In this document: one piece after another, positions 37,911-47,593 of the stretch
How the letters are laid out: each line of letters opens with the position of its first letter
How positions within the stretch are numbered: the first letter of the stretch is position 1
Source: Cyanobacteria bacterium RUI128
GTDB lineage: Bacteria > Cyanobacteriota > Vampirovibrionia > Gastranaerophilales > Gastranaerophilaceae
Assembly (NCBI GenBank): GCA_024695725.1
Contig: JAILHQ010000100.1
Location: forward strand, 1-59,341
Length of the DNA: 59,341 nt
Direction of reading: 5' to 3'
Made by a program: the position numbers and the translations under genes
The notes under the pieces: generated by a model
Seen by the model: only the letters and a program-made list of their open reading frames with translations
What the model was told of the DNA's origin: nothing
Database searches by the model: none

Positions 37911-37940
37911 AAACTCACCGTAATTTATTCCTTAGCGTTG

Positions 37941-38621
37941 TTATCTGACATCAAAATCGAAATAAGTATCTTTATACGGTTCGTCTTTGTAGGTAAAATG
38001 CCACCATTCGGACTGAATACCTTCAAACCCTGCCTGGGTCATTGCATCTTTTAAAATTTTTCTGTTCTTTTTTTGTTCTCTTGTCAACTTTGTATAATCA
38101 GAATTAGAACTTCTTGCAAATAAATCAAAAGTTCCGCCCATATCAACATACGAGCCGTCCATTTTTACAAGAGTTAAATCTATTGTACTCCCTCTTGTAT
38201 GGCTTGATTTTGTTGCTATGTATCCGCCTTTTACCAAATCAGATTTTTTCAAATCAGGATAAAAACTTTTATTCCCGTCATCTTTCGGATTATTTATCCA
38301 TTCAACAAAATTATCAACTGCTTTTTGCGGTCTGTAAGCATCCCAGACCAAAATACGATATCCCTGTTTTCTTAAAATATCAGCAGCTTTTACAAGTGCC
38401 TGTAAGGATTCTTTTGTCATATAAGGTACAGGTGCTTCATAACCTCTGATACGCTTTCCTGTGAAGTTATTGGCAGAATAATATCTTATATCATAAGCCG
38501 CGTCATCAATAACCGCTGAAACCTTGTCAAACCCGCTTTTGTCATAAGATATTTCACTCGAAATAACTGGGCTGACAAGCATAAATACTGAAAATAATAT
38601 TAGAAAAATTTTGTTCTTCAT
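37941..38621 (-). CDS. VanX/DdpX-like D-Ala-D-Ala dipeptidase, exported
   Basis: 226 residues from the ATG at 38621, which has GGGGG 5 nt upstream; a start at 38636 would extend into the leader. Signal peptide about 1-21. Zinc dipeptidase motifs are SSHTRGSTIDL (SxHxxGxxxD) and QSEWWHF (ExxH-type Glu and His). WDAYRP is the conserved arginine-bearing motif. As in DdpX and many non-resistant bacteria it may recycle D-Ala-D-Ala; no van resistance genes are here. Confidence 0.9.
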   Translation of the reverse strand: MKNKIFLILFSVFMLVSPVISSEISYDKSGFDKVSAVIDDAAYDIRYYSANNFTGKRIRGYEAPVPYMTKESLQALVKAADILRKQGYRILVWDAYRPQKAVDNFVEWINNPKDDGNKSFYPDLKKSDLVKGGYIATKSSHTRGSTIDLTLVKMDGSYVDMGGTFDLFARSSNSDYTKLTREQKKNRKILKDAMTQAGFEGIQSEWWHFTYKDEPYKDTYFDFDVR

Positions 38622-38740
38622 AAATACCCCCTGCATAAAATATACAACAAATTTGAAAAATGTTCATTTATTTCCTTCCGAACGTTGCATGTTGTCGCAA
38701 TTTTCGATAAAATGAAACCAAGCATTATTTAGGGGGTAAT

Positions 38741-40099
38741 ATGGATAAAGATTTTTTGGAATTGTTTTCTCATCTGAACACACAAGAGGTTTATGAGCCT
38801 GATATGTACGGACTTGTTGAAGAAATTCACTCACTCATCAGGTACAACATAAAAAAATCTATCCCAAACGCCGTAAGAAGATTTTATGAATGTTTTCTGT
38901 ACAGGTGCCAAGCCGAATCTGAAGTTTTTGAACTCATTTATCATAAAGATAAGGAAAGAAGCGGAGTGAACATTCCCAGAACTTCAAGAGCACTTTTCAA
39001 AAATGATATGGAATACTACAAAAAAAATGTTCAAAAATTTATAAGCCCTCTTAATAACGGCTCGCACTGGATATCTGATACAGACACAACAGAATATACT
39101 TATGACGAAATTTATACATCAGACAGAAATAAACCGGCATTTAAAAAACGGAAAGACCGCTTTGAAAGACCGGGTTATGCTGCTCTTAAATCAAATGACC
39201 AGAGAACTTATGTTAATATGCTGATTAATCTTTGGAACTGGTATGCAAAAAATATCCGAAATCTTGACGAAAAATATTTGATTACAGACACTTATTCTTT
39301 ACCTAAACCTTTTAATAAAATTTTAGAAGATACCCAAAACGAATTGGCATCAAGAAAAGATCAGATACAAGATCTGAAAACAAAACTTGAAAAATATGAG
39401 GAAGAAGATCAGCCTATTGACGCTGACTCTCTCGGTAAAGACATATATAACACAATAAAACTGTTTAACGAAAACCATATTTATTGCACACATAAAGCTG
39501 TTGCATTCTTCCTTTTAGGCACCCGAATTGCCCAGACAGAATTTTGCAAACTTGATAGATATGAAGACTTTGGAAAATATTCACGCAACAAATTTTCTGA
39601 ATTTGAGTACGATTTGGCAATACAAACCCTCATATCACAGGAACAAATCGTACAAGATGACGTTTATTTCAGAATATGGGATAAAAATGCGAATATTTTT
39701 GTCAAATTATACAAAAGACTGACAATGATTTTATCAAGACCAAAATCAACAAGACAGAATATTAATCAAAAGTACGTTATAGCCCTGCAAAAAGCAATTA
39801 CATCTCACCAAAAAGTCAGGGTAAAATACACAAAAACCGACAGAGCAACAAACAAATCTGTTACTTCGGTAAAAATTCTTACCCCTGTGATTATGGTTCC
39901 GAAAGAAAGTATGAACGTCTTGGAACAACTGCGTGAAAGTTTTAATAAAGATAACCCTGCAGAAATCTATAAAGAATCTGAGAAGTTTAACTTTACGGAA
40001 AATCTGTATTACCTTGGCGCAATAGATGACGAAGAAAAAAAAAGTGACGAAATAAGAACGTACAGACTTGACGGTATCAGAAAAGTTAAAATTATCTAA
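38741..40099 (+). CDS. Hypothetical protein with WYL-like C-terminal domain
   Basis: 452 residues. The first 260 have no known domain; residues ~195-225 form a coiled coil (LASRKDQIQDLKTKLEKYEEE). The last ~120 resemble a WYL ligand-sensing domain: ITSHQKVRVKYTK, then NLYYLGAIDD and IRTYRLDGIRKVKII, similar to WYL-VA...RTFRLDRI. No helix-turn-helix is obvious, unlike the WYL regulator at 54101. Role inferred: regulatory or sensor protein. Confidence 0.55.
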   Translation: MDKDFLELFSHLNTQEVYEPDMYGLVEEIHSLIRYNIKKSIPNAVRRFYECFLYRCQAESEVFELIYHKDKERSGVNIPRTSRALFKNDMEYYKKNVQKFISPLNNGSHWISDTDTTEYTYDEIYTSDRNKPAFKKRKDRFERPGYAALKSNDQRTYVNMLINLWNWYAKNIRNLDEKYLITDTYSLPKPFNKILEDTQNELASRKDQIQDLKTKLEKYEEEDQPIDADSLGKDIYNTIKLFNENHIYCTHKAVAFFLLGTRIAQTEFCKLDRYEDFGKYSRNKFSEFEYDLAIQTLISQEQIVQDDVYFRIWDKNANIFVKLYKRLTMILSRPKSTRQNINQKYVIALQKAITSHQKVRVKYTKTDRATNKSVTSVKILTPVIMVPKESMNVLEQLRESFNKDNPAEIYKESEKFNFTENLYYLGAIDDEEKKSDEIRTYRLDGIRKVKII

Positions 40100-40113
40100 T
40101 AAACCGAAAATTA

Positions 40114-41043
40114 TTACTTATCTTTTCTCATTACATTATCAAGTAGTTTAAACTGCATAAGCCTTGCATCTCTCGAAAGTTCCCCCGGGGCATAAAAGGA
40201 CTCTGCTGCATTTTCCAAATTTTTACAACATTTCACTTCGGAATATTCTTTCAGCCTGCACGCACACATATAACCTTCAAGTCTGTCATACAAAGGATCT
40301 TTATGAGGAATATAACTCATTATATTCGCCATCTGAATTCTTGGATTTTTACCCAGTAATAAATTTGAAGTTAACAAATTATATCCGCCGTGCAGAGATG
40401 AACCGGTATAACAATAATCAAGAAGCACATAATATTTCCCGGATTCGTTTACTTTATCCGCACTCAAATCAATCGAATCAAGATATTTTTTTAAACTGCT
40501 TAATTCCTCAGTCCCTTCAAGATTTACGATTTTCCACTTATCAATAAAACGGTTAGCCCTTGTCATTGGTAAATATTTAACCTTATCTTCCCCCGCTTTA
40601 TACCCAATTACCTTTGCGATAGATGCTGCCGAACGGCCGAGAGAAATAATTACCCAGTTATCTTTATCATATTGTAAATTTAACCCGTCGATTATCATAT
40701 CTGATGCAACATCGTGTGTTTTTTCTATATCTCTGAGTTCTTTCCAGGACGAATCTGCATAAAGTAATTGAGAGCACTCCAATCTCAGTTTATTTATGAA
40801 ATCGGGGGACAGTTTTTTATATTCTTCAACACTAAATTTGCTCAATTTATCAATGGCACAGTTTTGAACTACACTCGTAAACACAGGTGTATAGTAATTT
40901 GTCGTTATATTTGAAGAATTTTCATTAACACCACATTTTGAATAATCTCTCTGATTATTTTTGTACGTGTTTATATAATTCGTGTTTGTAATTTGAGAAA
41001 TCTTCATATTGGCTAAAGGTTTATAAAGAAAATTTTTTGTCAT
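40114..41043 (-). CDS. Hypothetical protein with phosphoribosyltransferase-like core
   Basis: 309 residues. WVIISLGRSAASIAKVIG and YYVLLDYCYTGSSLHGGYNLL resemble the nucleotide-loop and PRPP-binding strand of PRTases, though the acidic pair is replaced by DY, so activity is uncertain. A likelier start is the internal ATG at residue 13 (MKISQITN), as in similar short-headed proteins. Neither start has a strong ribosome site. A C-terminal run of cysteines (CACRL, KCCKN) is notable. Confidence 0.5.
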   Translation of the reverse strand: MTKNFLYKPLANMKISQITNTNYINTYKNNQRDYSKCGVNENSSNITTNYYTPVFTSVVQNCAIDKLSKFSVEEYKKLSPDFINKLRLECSQLLYADSSWKELRDIEKTHDVASDMIIDGLNLQYDKDNWVIISLGRSAASIAKVIGYKAGEDKVKYLPMTRANRFIDKWKIVNLEGTEELSSLKKYLDSIDLSADKVNESGKYYVLLDYCYTGSSLHGGYNLLTSNLLLGKNPRIQMANIMSYIPHKDPLYDRLEGYMCACRLKEYSEVKCCKNLENAAESFYAPGELSRDARLMQFKLLDNVMRKDK

Positions 41044-41067
41044 TTACAGAAAACAACTTTACCAAAA

Positions 41068-41101
41068 TAAAAAAGAGGCTGATAAATTCAGCCTCTTTTT
41101 A
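41068..41101 (-). terminator. Rho-independent terminator of the RTX gene
   Basis: AAAAAGAGGCTGA and TCAGCCTCTTTTT form a 13-bp perfect stem around a 5-nt loop, 23 nt downstream of the RTX stop codon. Symmetric runs allow bidirectional use. Confidence 0.9.
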
Positions 41102-41123
41102 TGTTTATTCTTTTCAGATTTTA

Positions 41124-44072
41124 TTACACATTTCCGTTTGTCCAGTTAGTATTTTCGTCAAATACATTAAGGACTGCAGCAAGTGCATCAGTATTACCTG
41201 ATTCTAATACCGCCTCAACACTGTCGAAAGTACCGAATTGAGATTTTGTACTGTCAGCATTTAACCATTCGGCAACCTTAGAAGCAACAGTTACAATATC
41301 ATCTGATGTTATAAACCAGCCATCGTTTGCGTAAATTTTTTCAACCCCGCTACCAAATTTGGCAAGTTTATCTTTTCCGAGGAATAATAATGCTTCCGTT
41401 TTTTCATCAAAGTCACCTTCACTATCGTGTGCATCCTTATCACCCCAATAATCAATATCTATTCCAATATCGTTATTTTCTTCCGGATTTTCAAGAAAAT
41501 AATTTCTGTCATCACTTGTCACAATTTTAACTTCCTGAAGTGAATTTACCATCAGACTGACGACATCATGCTTATTTCCGTCTGTTATTGTTTCGATTTT
41601 GGCAATTTCAGTTCCCCAATCCTTATAATCCTTAGTAACATTAAAGATTAATTTCAGGTCACCATGTGCTTTATCTTTGATATTCAGAACATCATTATCA
41701 CCCGATTCGTCATAGAGTTTTGAGAACTGATTGTCATAATATGTATGATAAGTATCATCTGTTTTAAAACCATATACTTTAATATCGCTTATGGCAGATT
41801 GAGCATAATAAGTACCGTCACCCGATGCGTAAGAAACGACTTTATCATAAACACCTAAGGTTGTATCCTGATTTCCGTCTGTTATATGAGTATAAACGGT
41901 CGGTTCAATATTAACCGTATCATACTGTGCAGGGTCAACATTGTAATTATCTGTGTTATTAATTACTTCACCCTCATCTTCCGCCCAATTACTGCCTATC
42001 ATAACTACATCGTTACCTTTATCGCCGTTTATGGTTATCGGTTCGGCATCTTTGAATTTAGTCTTGTCGGTAACATAAATATCATCATGTTTTACGGTAC
42101 CGACAACTTTTCCGTCAGTGAGAACGTTTTCTATCTTGTTTCTGTTTACGAGTGCTTCAAGTTTGTAAGTTTTTGAGCCGACTTTTATCTTTTCAACACT
42201 TGTTTCATCCTGATTAAAGACATAAGTATCACCATCAGCAACAACTGCACCTTTAATCAGTGCATAATCAGATTTATCCTTACTGTAATATATTCTCATA
42301 TCGTACAGTGCTCTTCCTTCATCGTCATACTCACCCGATTCAACAAAACCGATGTTTATGCTTGTACCTTTTTTGAATACCAAAGTATCAGAGCCGTATC
42401 CGTTTTCGATTGTATCAATACCATCACCTGCGTACATATAAATAGAGTTTTTGCCGTCGCCTGCGTTTATAGTATCGTTACCTTTGCCTGCATAGATTTT
42501 ATCGTTTTTAGCTTTACCTGAAACAGAATCCGCCGAATAAATATTTTCGTTCAAATCAGTACCCTTGATAGTACCCGAACCTGTAACATTCAAACCAAGT
42601 CCGTATGTATCAAGTGCTTCTGACAGGTTATAATCATTTATCGTCTTTGTAGAATATTTACTGCCTGACAGGAACCAACCGCTTGCTGTAAATGACGAAT
42701 TTGTGCCTGCATTTGATATAACCAAATCATTTCCGGTTTTTGTAAGGGCATATATCTTTTTACCCTCTCCGTCAGTATTTCCTATATTTGCTATTGAAAT
42801 ATCATTTGTTGTATTTTTAATTTTTTCTTCCGCAAGCACAATATTACCAAAGGTATCTGAAGTGAGCGCTATTGTATTTTCGCCGCCGCCTGCTTTGATA
42901 GTAGTTGTACTTGTACCTGAAATAGTGAATGTATCATTACCATTACCTGTAATCAGAAGATTTTTACCTGTACCACCAACGGTAATATCATTTTTACCGG
43001 CACCCGCTTTCACTGTTGTGACTGCTTTACTGAATTGAGTAGTATCACTTGTGTTCACAATGGTAATCGCATCATCGCCCGAACCTGAGGTTATTGTATT
43101 CGTATTATGTGCGTTTTCCAAAACAATAACATTTTTACCTTCTCCTGCATTAATAGCATATTTTATCTTTGTCGGATCAAAATCAGCTGCAGGAGCACCA
43201 ATAGCAGTTGCCTGAACAGCAAGTGCATCAATATTGATTTCATCGCCAAGTCTTGTACCAGTTAAAGTTGCTGTTTTCTTTTTGTTAACCCATTTTAAAT
43301 CACTTTCATCATAATCAATTAAAGTTGAATTATTCAAATCTTTCAAAGGAATTTCACAATCATTTGTGAACTTTACACTTCCTTTAGCTCCTGTAACATC
43401 TGATTTAACAAAATTTGCCAGAGTAACAGAACCCTTATCTCCCATATTTATAACCAAATCAGTATTTTTTGCTCCGCCAACCGTGTATGTAACAGCTTGT
43501 CCGTTTGTTGCAGAATAATCAAGAGTAAGTTCTTCGCCTTTGGTTAATTTAACTACATCATCCCCGCCTGAATGGTAAATCGTATTTTTGCCTGCACTGC
43601 CTGTAATTGTATCGTTACCTGTCGTACCGGTAATCTTGTCATCACCTGCAAGTGTATTAATAGTAAGTCCTTTTTTATCCTCTTCCACTGCGTATGTGTG
43701 CATATCAACAGTATCGTCCCATATTGTACCTGTTACAACGTCACCATCTGCTTTATCAGGGGTAGTTATCGTATCTGCCTCAATCACACCTATGACATAA
43801 CCTATCCTGTTGTTTTCTTTATCATATTTGCTTCCATCATCAGTAGTATAATACAGGTTTTGCAGACTGTTGCAATTGTTAAGATTAATTGTCACATATT
43901 CTTCATCATTACCTGTGTACATTTCAAGTGTAACTGTGCTTCCTTTTGCTTTTATTGATTTATATGCACCTTCTTCATATTTTGTATTTATTTGAAGAGT
44001 AGAAACTCCTTTTAAATTATATGTGTTGGTTTCTTTTAATTTTCTTACATCAATTGTGAATGTCTTACCCAT
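41124..44072 (-). CDS. RTX-type secreted protein (hemolysin-like calcium-binding repeats)
   Basis: 982 residues, acidic, without a signal peptide, as for type I secretion. Repeats of the GGxGxDxxx class occur across it, for example LAGDDKITGTTGNDTITG near residue 135 and IYAGKGNDTINAGDGKNSIY near 530, forming calcium-binding beta-rolls. The C-terminal ~150 residues lack repeats and may hold the secretion signal. No toxin domain is visible. GAGGAC ribosome site. The matching ABC exporter is not in this window. Confidence 0.85.
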   Translation of the reverse strand: MGKTFTIDVRKLKETNTYNLKGVSTLQINTKYEEGAYKSIKAKGSTVTLEMYTGNDEEYVTINLNNCNSLQNLYYTTDDGSKYDKENNRIGYVIGVIEADTITTPDKADGDVVTGTIWDDTVDMHTYAVEEDKKGLTINTLAGDDKITGTTGNDTITGSAGKNTIYHSGGDDVVKLTKGEELTLDYSATNGQAVTYTVGGAKNTDLVINMGDKGSVTLANFVKSDVTGAKGSVKFTNDCEIPLKDLNNSTLIDYDESDLKWVNKKKTATLTGTRLGDEINIDALAVQATAIGAPAADFDPTKIKYAINAGEGKNVIVLENAHNTNTITSGSGDDAITIVNTSDTTQFSKAVTTVKAGAGKNDITVGGTGKNLLITGNGNDTFTISGTSTTTIKAGGGENTIALTSDTFGNIVLAEEKIKNTTNDISIANIGNTDGEGKKIYALTKTGNDLVISNAGTNSSFTASGWFLSGSKYSTKTINDYNLSEALDTYGLGLNVTGSGTIKGTDLNENIYSADSVSGKAKNDKIYAGKGNDTINAGDGKNSIYMYAGDGIDTIENGYGSDTLVFKKGTSINIGFVESGEYDDEGRALYDMRIYYSKDKSDYALIKGAVVADGDTYVFNQDETSVEKIKVGSKTYKLEALVNRNKIENVLTDGKVVGTVKHDDIYVTDKTKFKDAEPITINGDKGNDVVMIGSNWAEDEGEVINNTDNYNVDPAQYDTVNIEPTVYTHITDGNQDTTLGVYDKVVSYASGDGTYYAQSAISDIKVYGFKTDDTYHTYYDNQFSKLYDESGDNDVLNIKDKAHGDLKLIFNVTKDYKDWGTEIAKIETITDGNKHDVVSLMVNSLQEVKIVTSDDRNYFLENPEENNDIGIDIDYWGDKDAHDSEGDFDEKTEALLFLGKDKLAKFGSGVEKIYANDGWFITSDDIVTVASKVAEWLNADSTKSQFGTFDSVEAVLESGNTDALAAVLNVFDENTNWTNGNV

Positions 44073-44213
44073 ATTATGTCCTCACTTTTATAAACTAGTC
44101 CGCATAAAAATATTATATATCTATTATCCGATTTTACAAGTTTGATAAGAACATATTATAACTAATCACATGACAGGAATATATCCCTATTTACCCTTAT
44201 TATTTACCCCCCC
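44073..44213. repeat. Intergenic gap with GGGGTAAAT repeats
   Basis: Contains an exact ATTTACCCC (44202-44210), a near copy ending at 44197 and another at 44220-44228 that continues into the metallophosphoesterase C-terminus. No promoter recognised with confidence. Confidence 0.55.
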
Positions 44214-45200
44214 CTATAATTTACCCCTGTCTCTTTTGCGGGGAAGTTCAAATGTATTGGTTCTGTCAGCTTCATTTCCGTATAGCATATTTGAGCCGAT
44301 TCCTTTATTTTTTGCTTTAGTCTGGAGTGCCTTCAGGTTAGTTTCTTTCAGATAAACATCAACAAGCACATTATTTCTGTGCGGGCAAATATTTATTATT
44401 CTGAACGCGTTCGGATATGAAACCAAAGACGGAGTACTTATATACAAAACGTTGTGTTCCTGAAAAATCTTTGTTGCGTGGTAATGACCGGAACAAACTA
44501 TTATCGGGTTATCATATTTTTTGAGCAGAAGTTTCACTTCATAACTGTTAATAAGTCTGTGATGTTCGCTCGGGAACGGTTCTATCAAAGGCACGTGGGT
44601 AAAGATGATAACAACATCACCTTTTGAATCGTCAAGTTCTTTTTTAAGCCATTTGAGTTGTTCTTCCGAAACTTCACCCTGAGAAGTCATTCTGTAATCA
44701 ATAATGGTATCAAGACCTATAACTTTATACCCTTTTTTCGGACAGAAGGAATAATAAGGAGTTGTAAAGTTGAAATTCGGGTTATGTCCGTTCAGTATGT
44801 CAAAATACAGTTTTTTATCCAGTCGTCCGCTGTGAGAAATATCGTGATTACCAAACACGACATACCATGGTCTGCACAAAAGGTTTGCGTGTTTTATAAA
44901 GTCCAGAAGTTGTTCTTCTCTCGGAAGATTAACCATATCTCCGGTAAACATTATAAAATCAACATTTGGTGTATTATTAACCTGACAAACCGCATCATCA
45001 AGCAGTTGGGCAGATTCGCTCAAAAGTTTGAAAGAGGTATCCTTCTCAAAATTTGAATAATGTACATCACTAATCTGTGCAAATCTCAGGTTAGATGAAT
45101 TAGCGCCACAGCCCTGTGTACCTATCACACAAGCCAATATTAAAACCAAAACCAAACTGAACAATTTGGCAAAAATTGTTGCGTCTTTCTTATTACTCAT
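44214..45200 (-). CDS. Metallophosphoesterase with N-terminal membrane anchor or lipoprotein signal
   Basis: 328 residues. The N-terminus is hydrophobic (residues 12-27) with possible lipobox cysteines. Calcineurin-like phosphoesterase motifs follow in order: AQISDVHYS (DxH), FTGDMVN (GDxxN), VFGNHDISHSG (GNHD), FTHVPL (H) and CSGHYHA (GHxH), giving a dinuclear metal site. Probably a periplasmic phosphatase or diesterase. The last residues RGKL come from a GGGGTAAAT repeat that also brings the stop. One-base overlap (TAATG) with the upstream TPR gene means translational coupling. Confidence 0.88.
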   Translation of the reverse strand: MSNKKDATIFAKLFSLVLVLILACVIGTQGCGANSSNLRFAQISDVHYSNFEKDTSFKLLSESAQLLDDAVCQVNNTPNVDFIMFTGDMVNLPREEQLLDFIKHANLLCRPWYVVFGNHDISHSGRLDKKLYFDILNGHNPNFNFTTPYYSFCPKKGYKVIGLDTIIDYRMTSQGEVSEEQLKWLKKELDDSKGDVVIIFTHVPLIEPFPSEHHRLINSYEVKLLLKKYDNPIIVCSGHYHATKIFQEHNVLYISTPSLVSYPNAFRIINICPHRNNVLVDVYLKETNLKALQTKAKNKGIGSNMLYGNEADRTNTFELPRKRDRGKL

Positions 45201-46612
45201 TATTTAAAAGCGTTCTCCATTTCAAGTTTTGTCTGGTTTATACCCTGCAAATCGTCGGTTAAATCGTATATTTTCAGTTTTTCAAGATACAGCTCTTTAA
45301 CCTTTGGATATTTTTCTATCCCCTGATTAATCATTAATAACGCAGCGTTTTTACTGTCAGAATCAAGCAGAATACCGCTCAAATCTATATAATCCTGATA
45401 TTTTTCAGGTTTGTAATTTTTCACCAAACCCATATACTTATTGTAACTCAGATTATCTTTCAGAGTATTGTACACCTGCGCTAGATTGTAGTAGTAGATT
45501 ACTCTGCTCTCAGGCAGTGAAATTGCTTTATTGATATTGATTATTGCCTTGTTAAAATCGTGCAGATTGTAGTAACACATCCCGATATAGTTATAAATCT
45601 CAGGAGGGGTATCGGAAGTAACCGAACTGTTGAACGCATCAAGAGCGTCTTGTATATCTTCGTTCTGATAATTTATTCTGCCTAACTCTGTTCTGTATTC
45701 TCTGCAGTTAGACATACTGATTGCTTTATAAATACTTTCTTTTGCTTTTGCGAAATTGTTCATATAAACATAATTTTTTGCCATCAGATAGTGAGCATAA
45801 TCATCCTTCGGGTTAAGCCCCAAATAGTAGTTCAGTGTAGCATTTGAGCCTGCAAAATCTATATTATCAGACTTTATTTTTGCTATTTTTAAATATGCAA
45901 GATTATACTTAGGGTTTATTCTGATAACCTCTCTGTAATTCTTCAGAGCCGTTTCGTAATCGTCTGTTTCTCTGTAATAATCACCCAAAAGCATACAGGT
46001 ACAGAAGTCTTTCGGGTTCAGCTCCTGCGCCTTCAAAAGGGTTGAATAAGATTTTTCGTTATTTCCGGACTGCTTGTAAATCTGTGCAAGATTATCGAGC
46101 GGAATTGTAAAGGTCTGATTAATCGAATTTGATTTCAGGAACGCATCTTTTGCCTGATTAAGCTTGTTTTCAGCCCAATACACAAGTCCGAGCGTATTAT
46201 ACGCTCTGAAATTATTCGGATCAGCCTGAACTGATGCCTTCAAACTTTCCTCAGCCGTAAGATAATCTTTTGCTCTGTAAGAATCCAGACCCTGCTTGTA
46301 ATAAGTATCAGATGCCGATACCCCCGTCTGAACATAAGGCACGTCAAATATTAACGGCTTATCTATGTCAGGCAGCTTCTTTGAAAAAGTCGGAGGGCTT
46401 AACTTAATCTTAAACCCTATTGCTTCAAGATTTCCCGGTTCAAGCTCAAGAATCTGATTAATATATTCAAGTGTCTTCTGAATATTACCTTCACGATAAT
46501 AATTCTGAGCAATGTCAAAATAGTCGTCAGTGACGTCACTTCCGTATCCCGGAATTGCCAGCAATGACAATACAACACTCCCCAAAATCAATTTCTTCTT
46601 AAAGCAATCCAT
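45200..46612 (-). CDS. Exported TPR-repeat protein
   Basis: 470 residues. Signal peptide 1-24 (LGSVVLSLLAIPGYG). About ten tetratricopeptide repeats, such as YFDIAQNYYREGNIQKTLEYINQIL, FRAYNTLGLVYWAENKLNQAKDAFLKS and YNYIGMCYYNLHDFNKAIININKAI. A protein-protein interaction scaffold in the periplasm or cell envelope, coupled to the phosphoesterase downstream. Its promoter appears to place the RNA start at or just before the ATG. Confidence 0.88.
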   Translation of the reverse strand: MDCFKKKLILGSVVLSLLAIPGYGSDVTDDYFDIAQNYYREGNIQKTLEYINQILELEPGNLEAIGFKIKLSPPTFSKKLPDIDKPLIFDVPYVQTGVSASDTYYKQGLDSYRAKDYLTAEESLKASVQADPNNFRAYNTLGLVYWAENKLNQAKDAFLKSNSINQTFTIPLDNLAQIYKQSGNNEKSYSTLLKAQELNPKDFCTCMLLGDYYRETDDYETALKNYREVIRINPKYNLAYLKIAKIKSDNIDFAGSNATLNYYLGLNPKDDYAHYLMAKNYVYMNNFAKAKESIYKAISMSNCREYRTELGRINYQNEDIQDALDAFNSSVTSDTPPEIYNYIGMCYYNLHDFNKAIININKAISLPESRVIYYYNLAQVYNTLKDNLSYNKYMGLVKNYKPEKYQDYIDLSGILLDSDSKNAALLMINQGIEKYPKVKELYLEKLKIYDLTDDLQGINQTKLEMENAFK

Positions 46613-46618
46613 AAAATG

Positions 46619-46646
46619 ATTATACTATAATTTGTACTTATTACAA
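46619..46646 (-). promoter_or_regulatory. Promoter of the TPR-phosphoesterase operon
   Basis: On the minus strand TTGTAA (46646-46641), 16 nt, then TATAAT (46624-46619). The expected RNA start falls at about 46612, the A of the ATG, so the transcript may be leaderless. Confidence 0.55.
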
Positions 46647-46675
46647 ATTTGTAACGAAAACTAATAATTACTGTT

Positions 46676-47593
46676 ATGATTTCAGCAAAAAAATTTATTC
46701 GTGAGTTTTGTCTAAGTATGAATATATTCAAACTTGCGAACAAAAATACGATTGTAAATATTAATACACGCGTGTCGAACACGGCACGGTTACCATTGTC
46801 CGTGGTAAAAGGAACAACCGAACAAAGAAGAATACTTTCGCAACAGTACTCAGATGAGTTGAGAGAATATCTTGAACAAAATTCATACGGTCCAAGTTGT
46901 CTTGTTGAGGCCTACAAAGACGGTATTAACAGTGTGCTGAGAGGAAATAAAATAAACGTTAATATCCTTCCTTTAGAACAAAAAGGTGCTAACGGCTCAA
47001 TTGTAAAGGATCTAAAGATAACACAACGAACTTTAAATTCTGAAAAAATTGTAATAGAAAACGCAGATTCTGCCATAGCAGGTTATAACATATACCTTCC
47101 GCTTACAAACGATAACAAAATTATCACGGATAAATACGTTGCTTTGCACGAAGCCAGACACCTGTTCGACTACATCTGTAACCCGAAAACAATAAGTATG
47201 CGCTCATATAATTTTATGTTTGAAGAAGAGAAATCTAACTCTTTTTTCAGAATATATGATGATTTCACAAAAACCTACAAACCACTTCAGTCAGACAGCC
47301 ATTTTGCCGAAAATATCAGAACTGAATTATCAAATTTTACTGATGAAGAAGCTATCAACGTACTTCAGGCATCAAGAAACGTAATTACATCAGAAATGAA
47401 TGCATATAAAGACCAGATAAACTATCTAAAGAAAAACCCGTTCAGAAATGCGCCTTCATTATTTGGCTGTTATGACTTTGTGTATAATATGAGATACAGC
47501 AAAAAATATCAGCTTGCGAACGAACTTCTTGCAGAAAAACTGAAAACCGCAAGAGAAGAATTACGCTCAAAAACCACATTACAAAAAGATTAG
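46676..47593 (+). CDS. Putative zinc metallopeptidase-like hypothetical protein
   Basis: 305 residues from 46676; an internal ATG at 46718 is equally plausible, neither has a strong ribosome site. His158-Glu-Ala-Arg-His162 in VALHEARHLFDYI is an HExxH motif on a predicted helix, and SEMNAYKDQINYLKK, about 75 residues further, could give a third (Glu) ligand and resembles similar peptidase-like families. No signal peptide is obvious, though the head has a basic/hydrophobic stretch. Function inferred. Converges with and overlaps the next gene by 4 nt. Confidence 0.55.
   Translation: MISAKKFIREFCLSMNIFKLANKNTIVNINTRVSNTARLPLSVVKGTTEQRRILSQQYSDELREYLEQNSYGPSCLVEAYKDGINSVLRGNKINVNILPLEQKGANGSIVKDLKITQRTLNSEKIVIENADSAIAGYNIYLPLTNDNKIITDKYVALHEARHLFDYICNPKTISMRSYNFMFEEEKSNSFFRIYDDFTKTYKPLQSDSHFAENIRTELSNFTDEEAINVLQASRNVITSEMNAYKDQINYLKKNPFRNAPSLFGCYDFVYNMRYSKKYQLANELLAEKLKTAREELRSKTTLQKD

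Noticed and set aside
37941..38621. VanX-like gene as a sign of vancomycin resistance.
   Set aside because: No vanA/vanH ligase or dehydrogenase genes nearby; VanX/DdpX relatives occur widely for D-Ala-D-Ala recycling.
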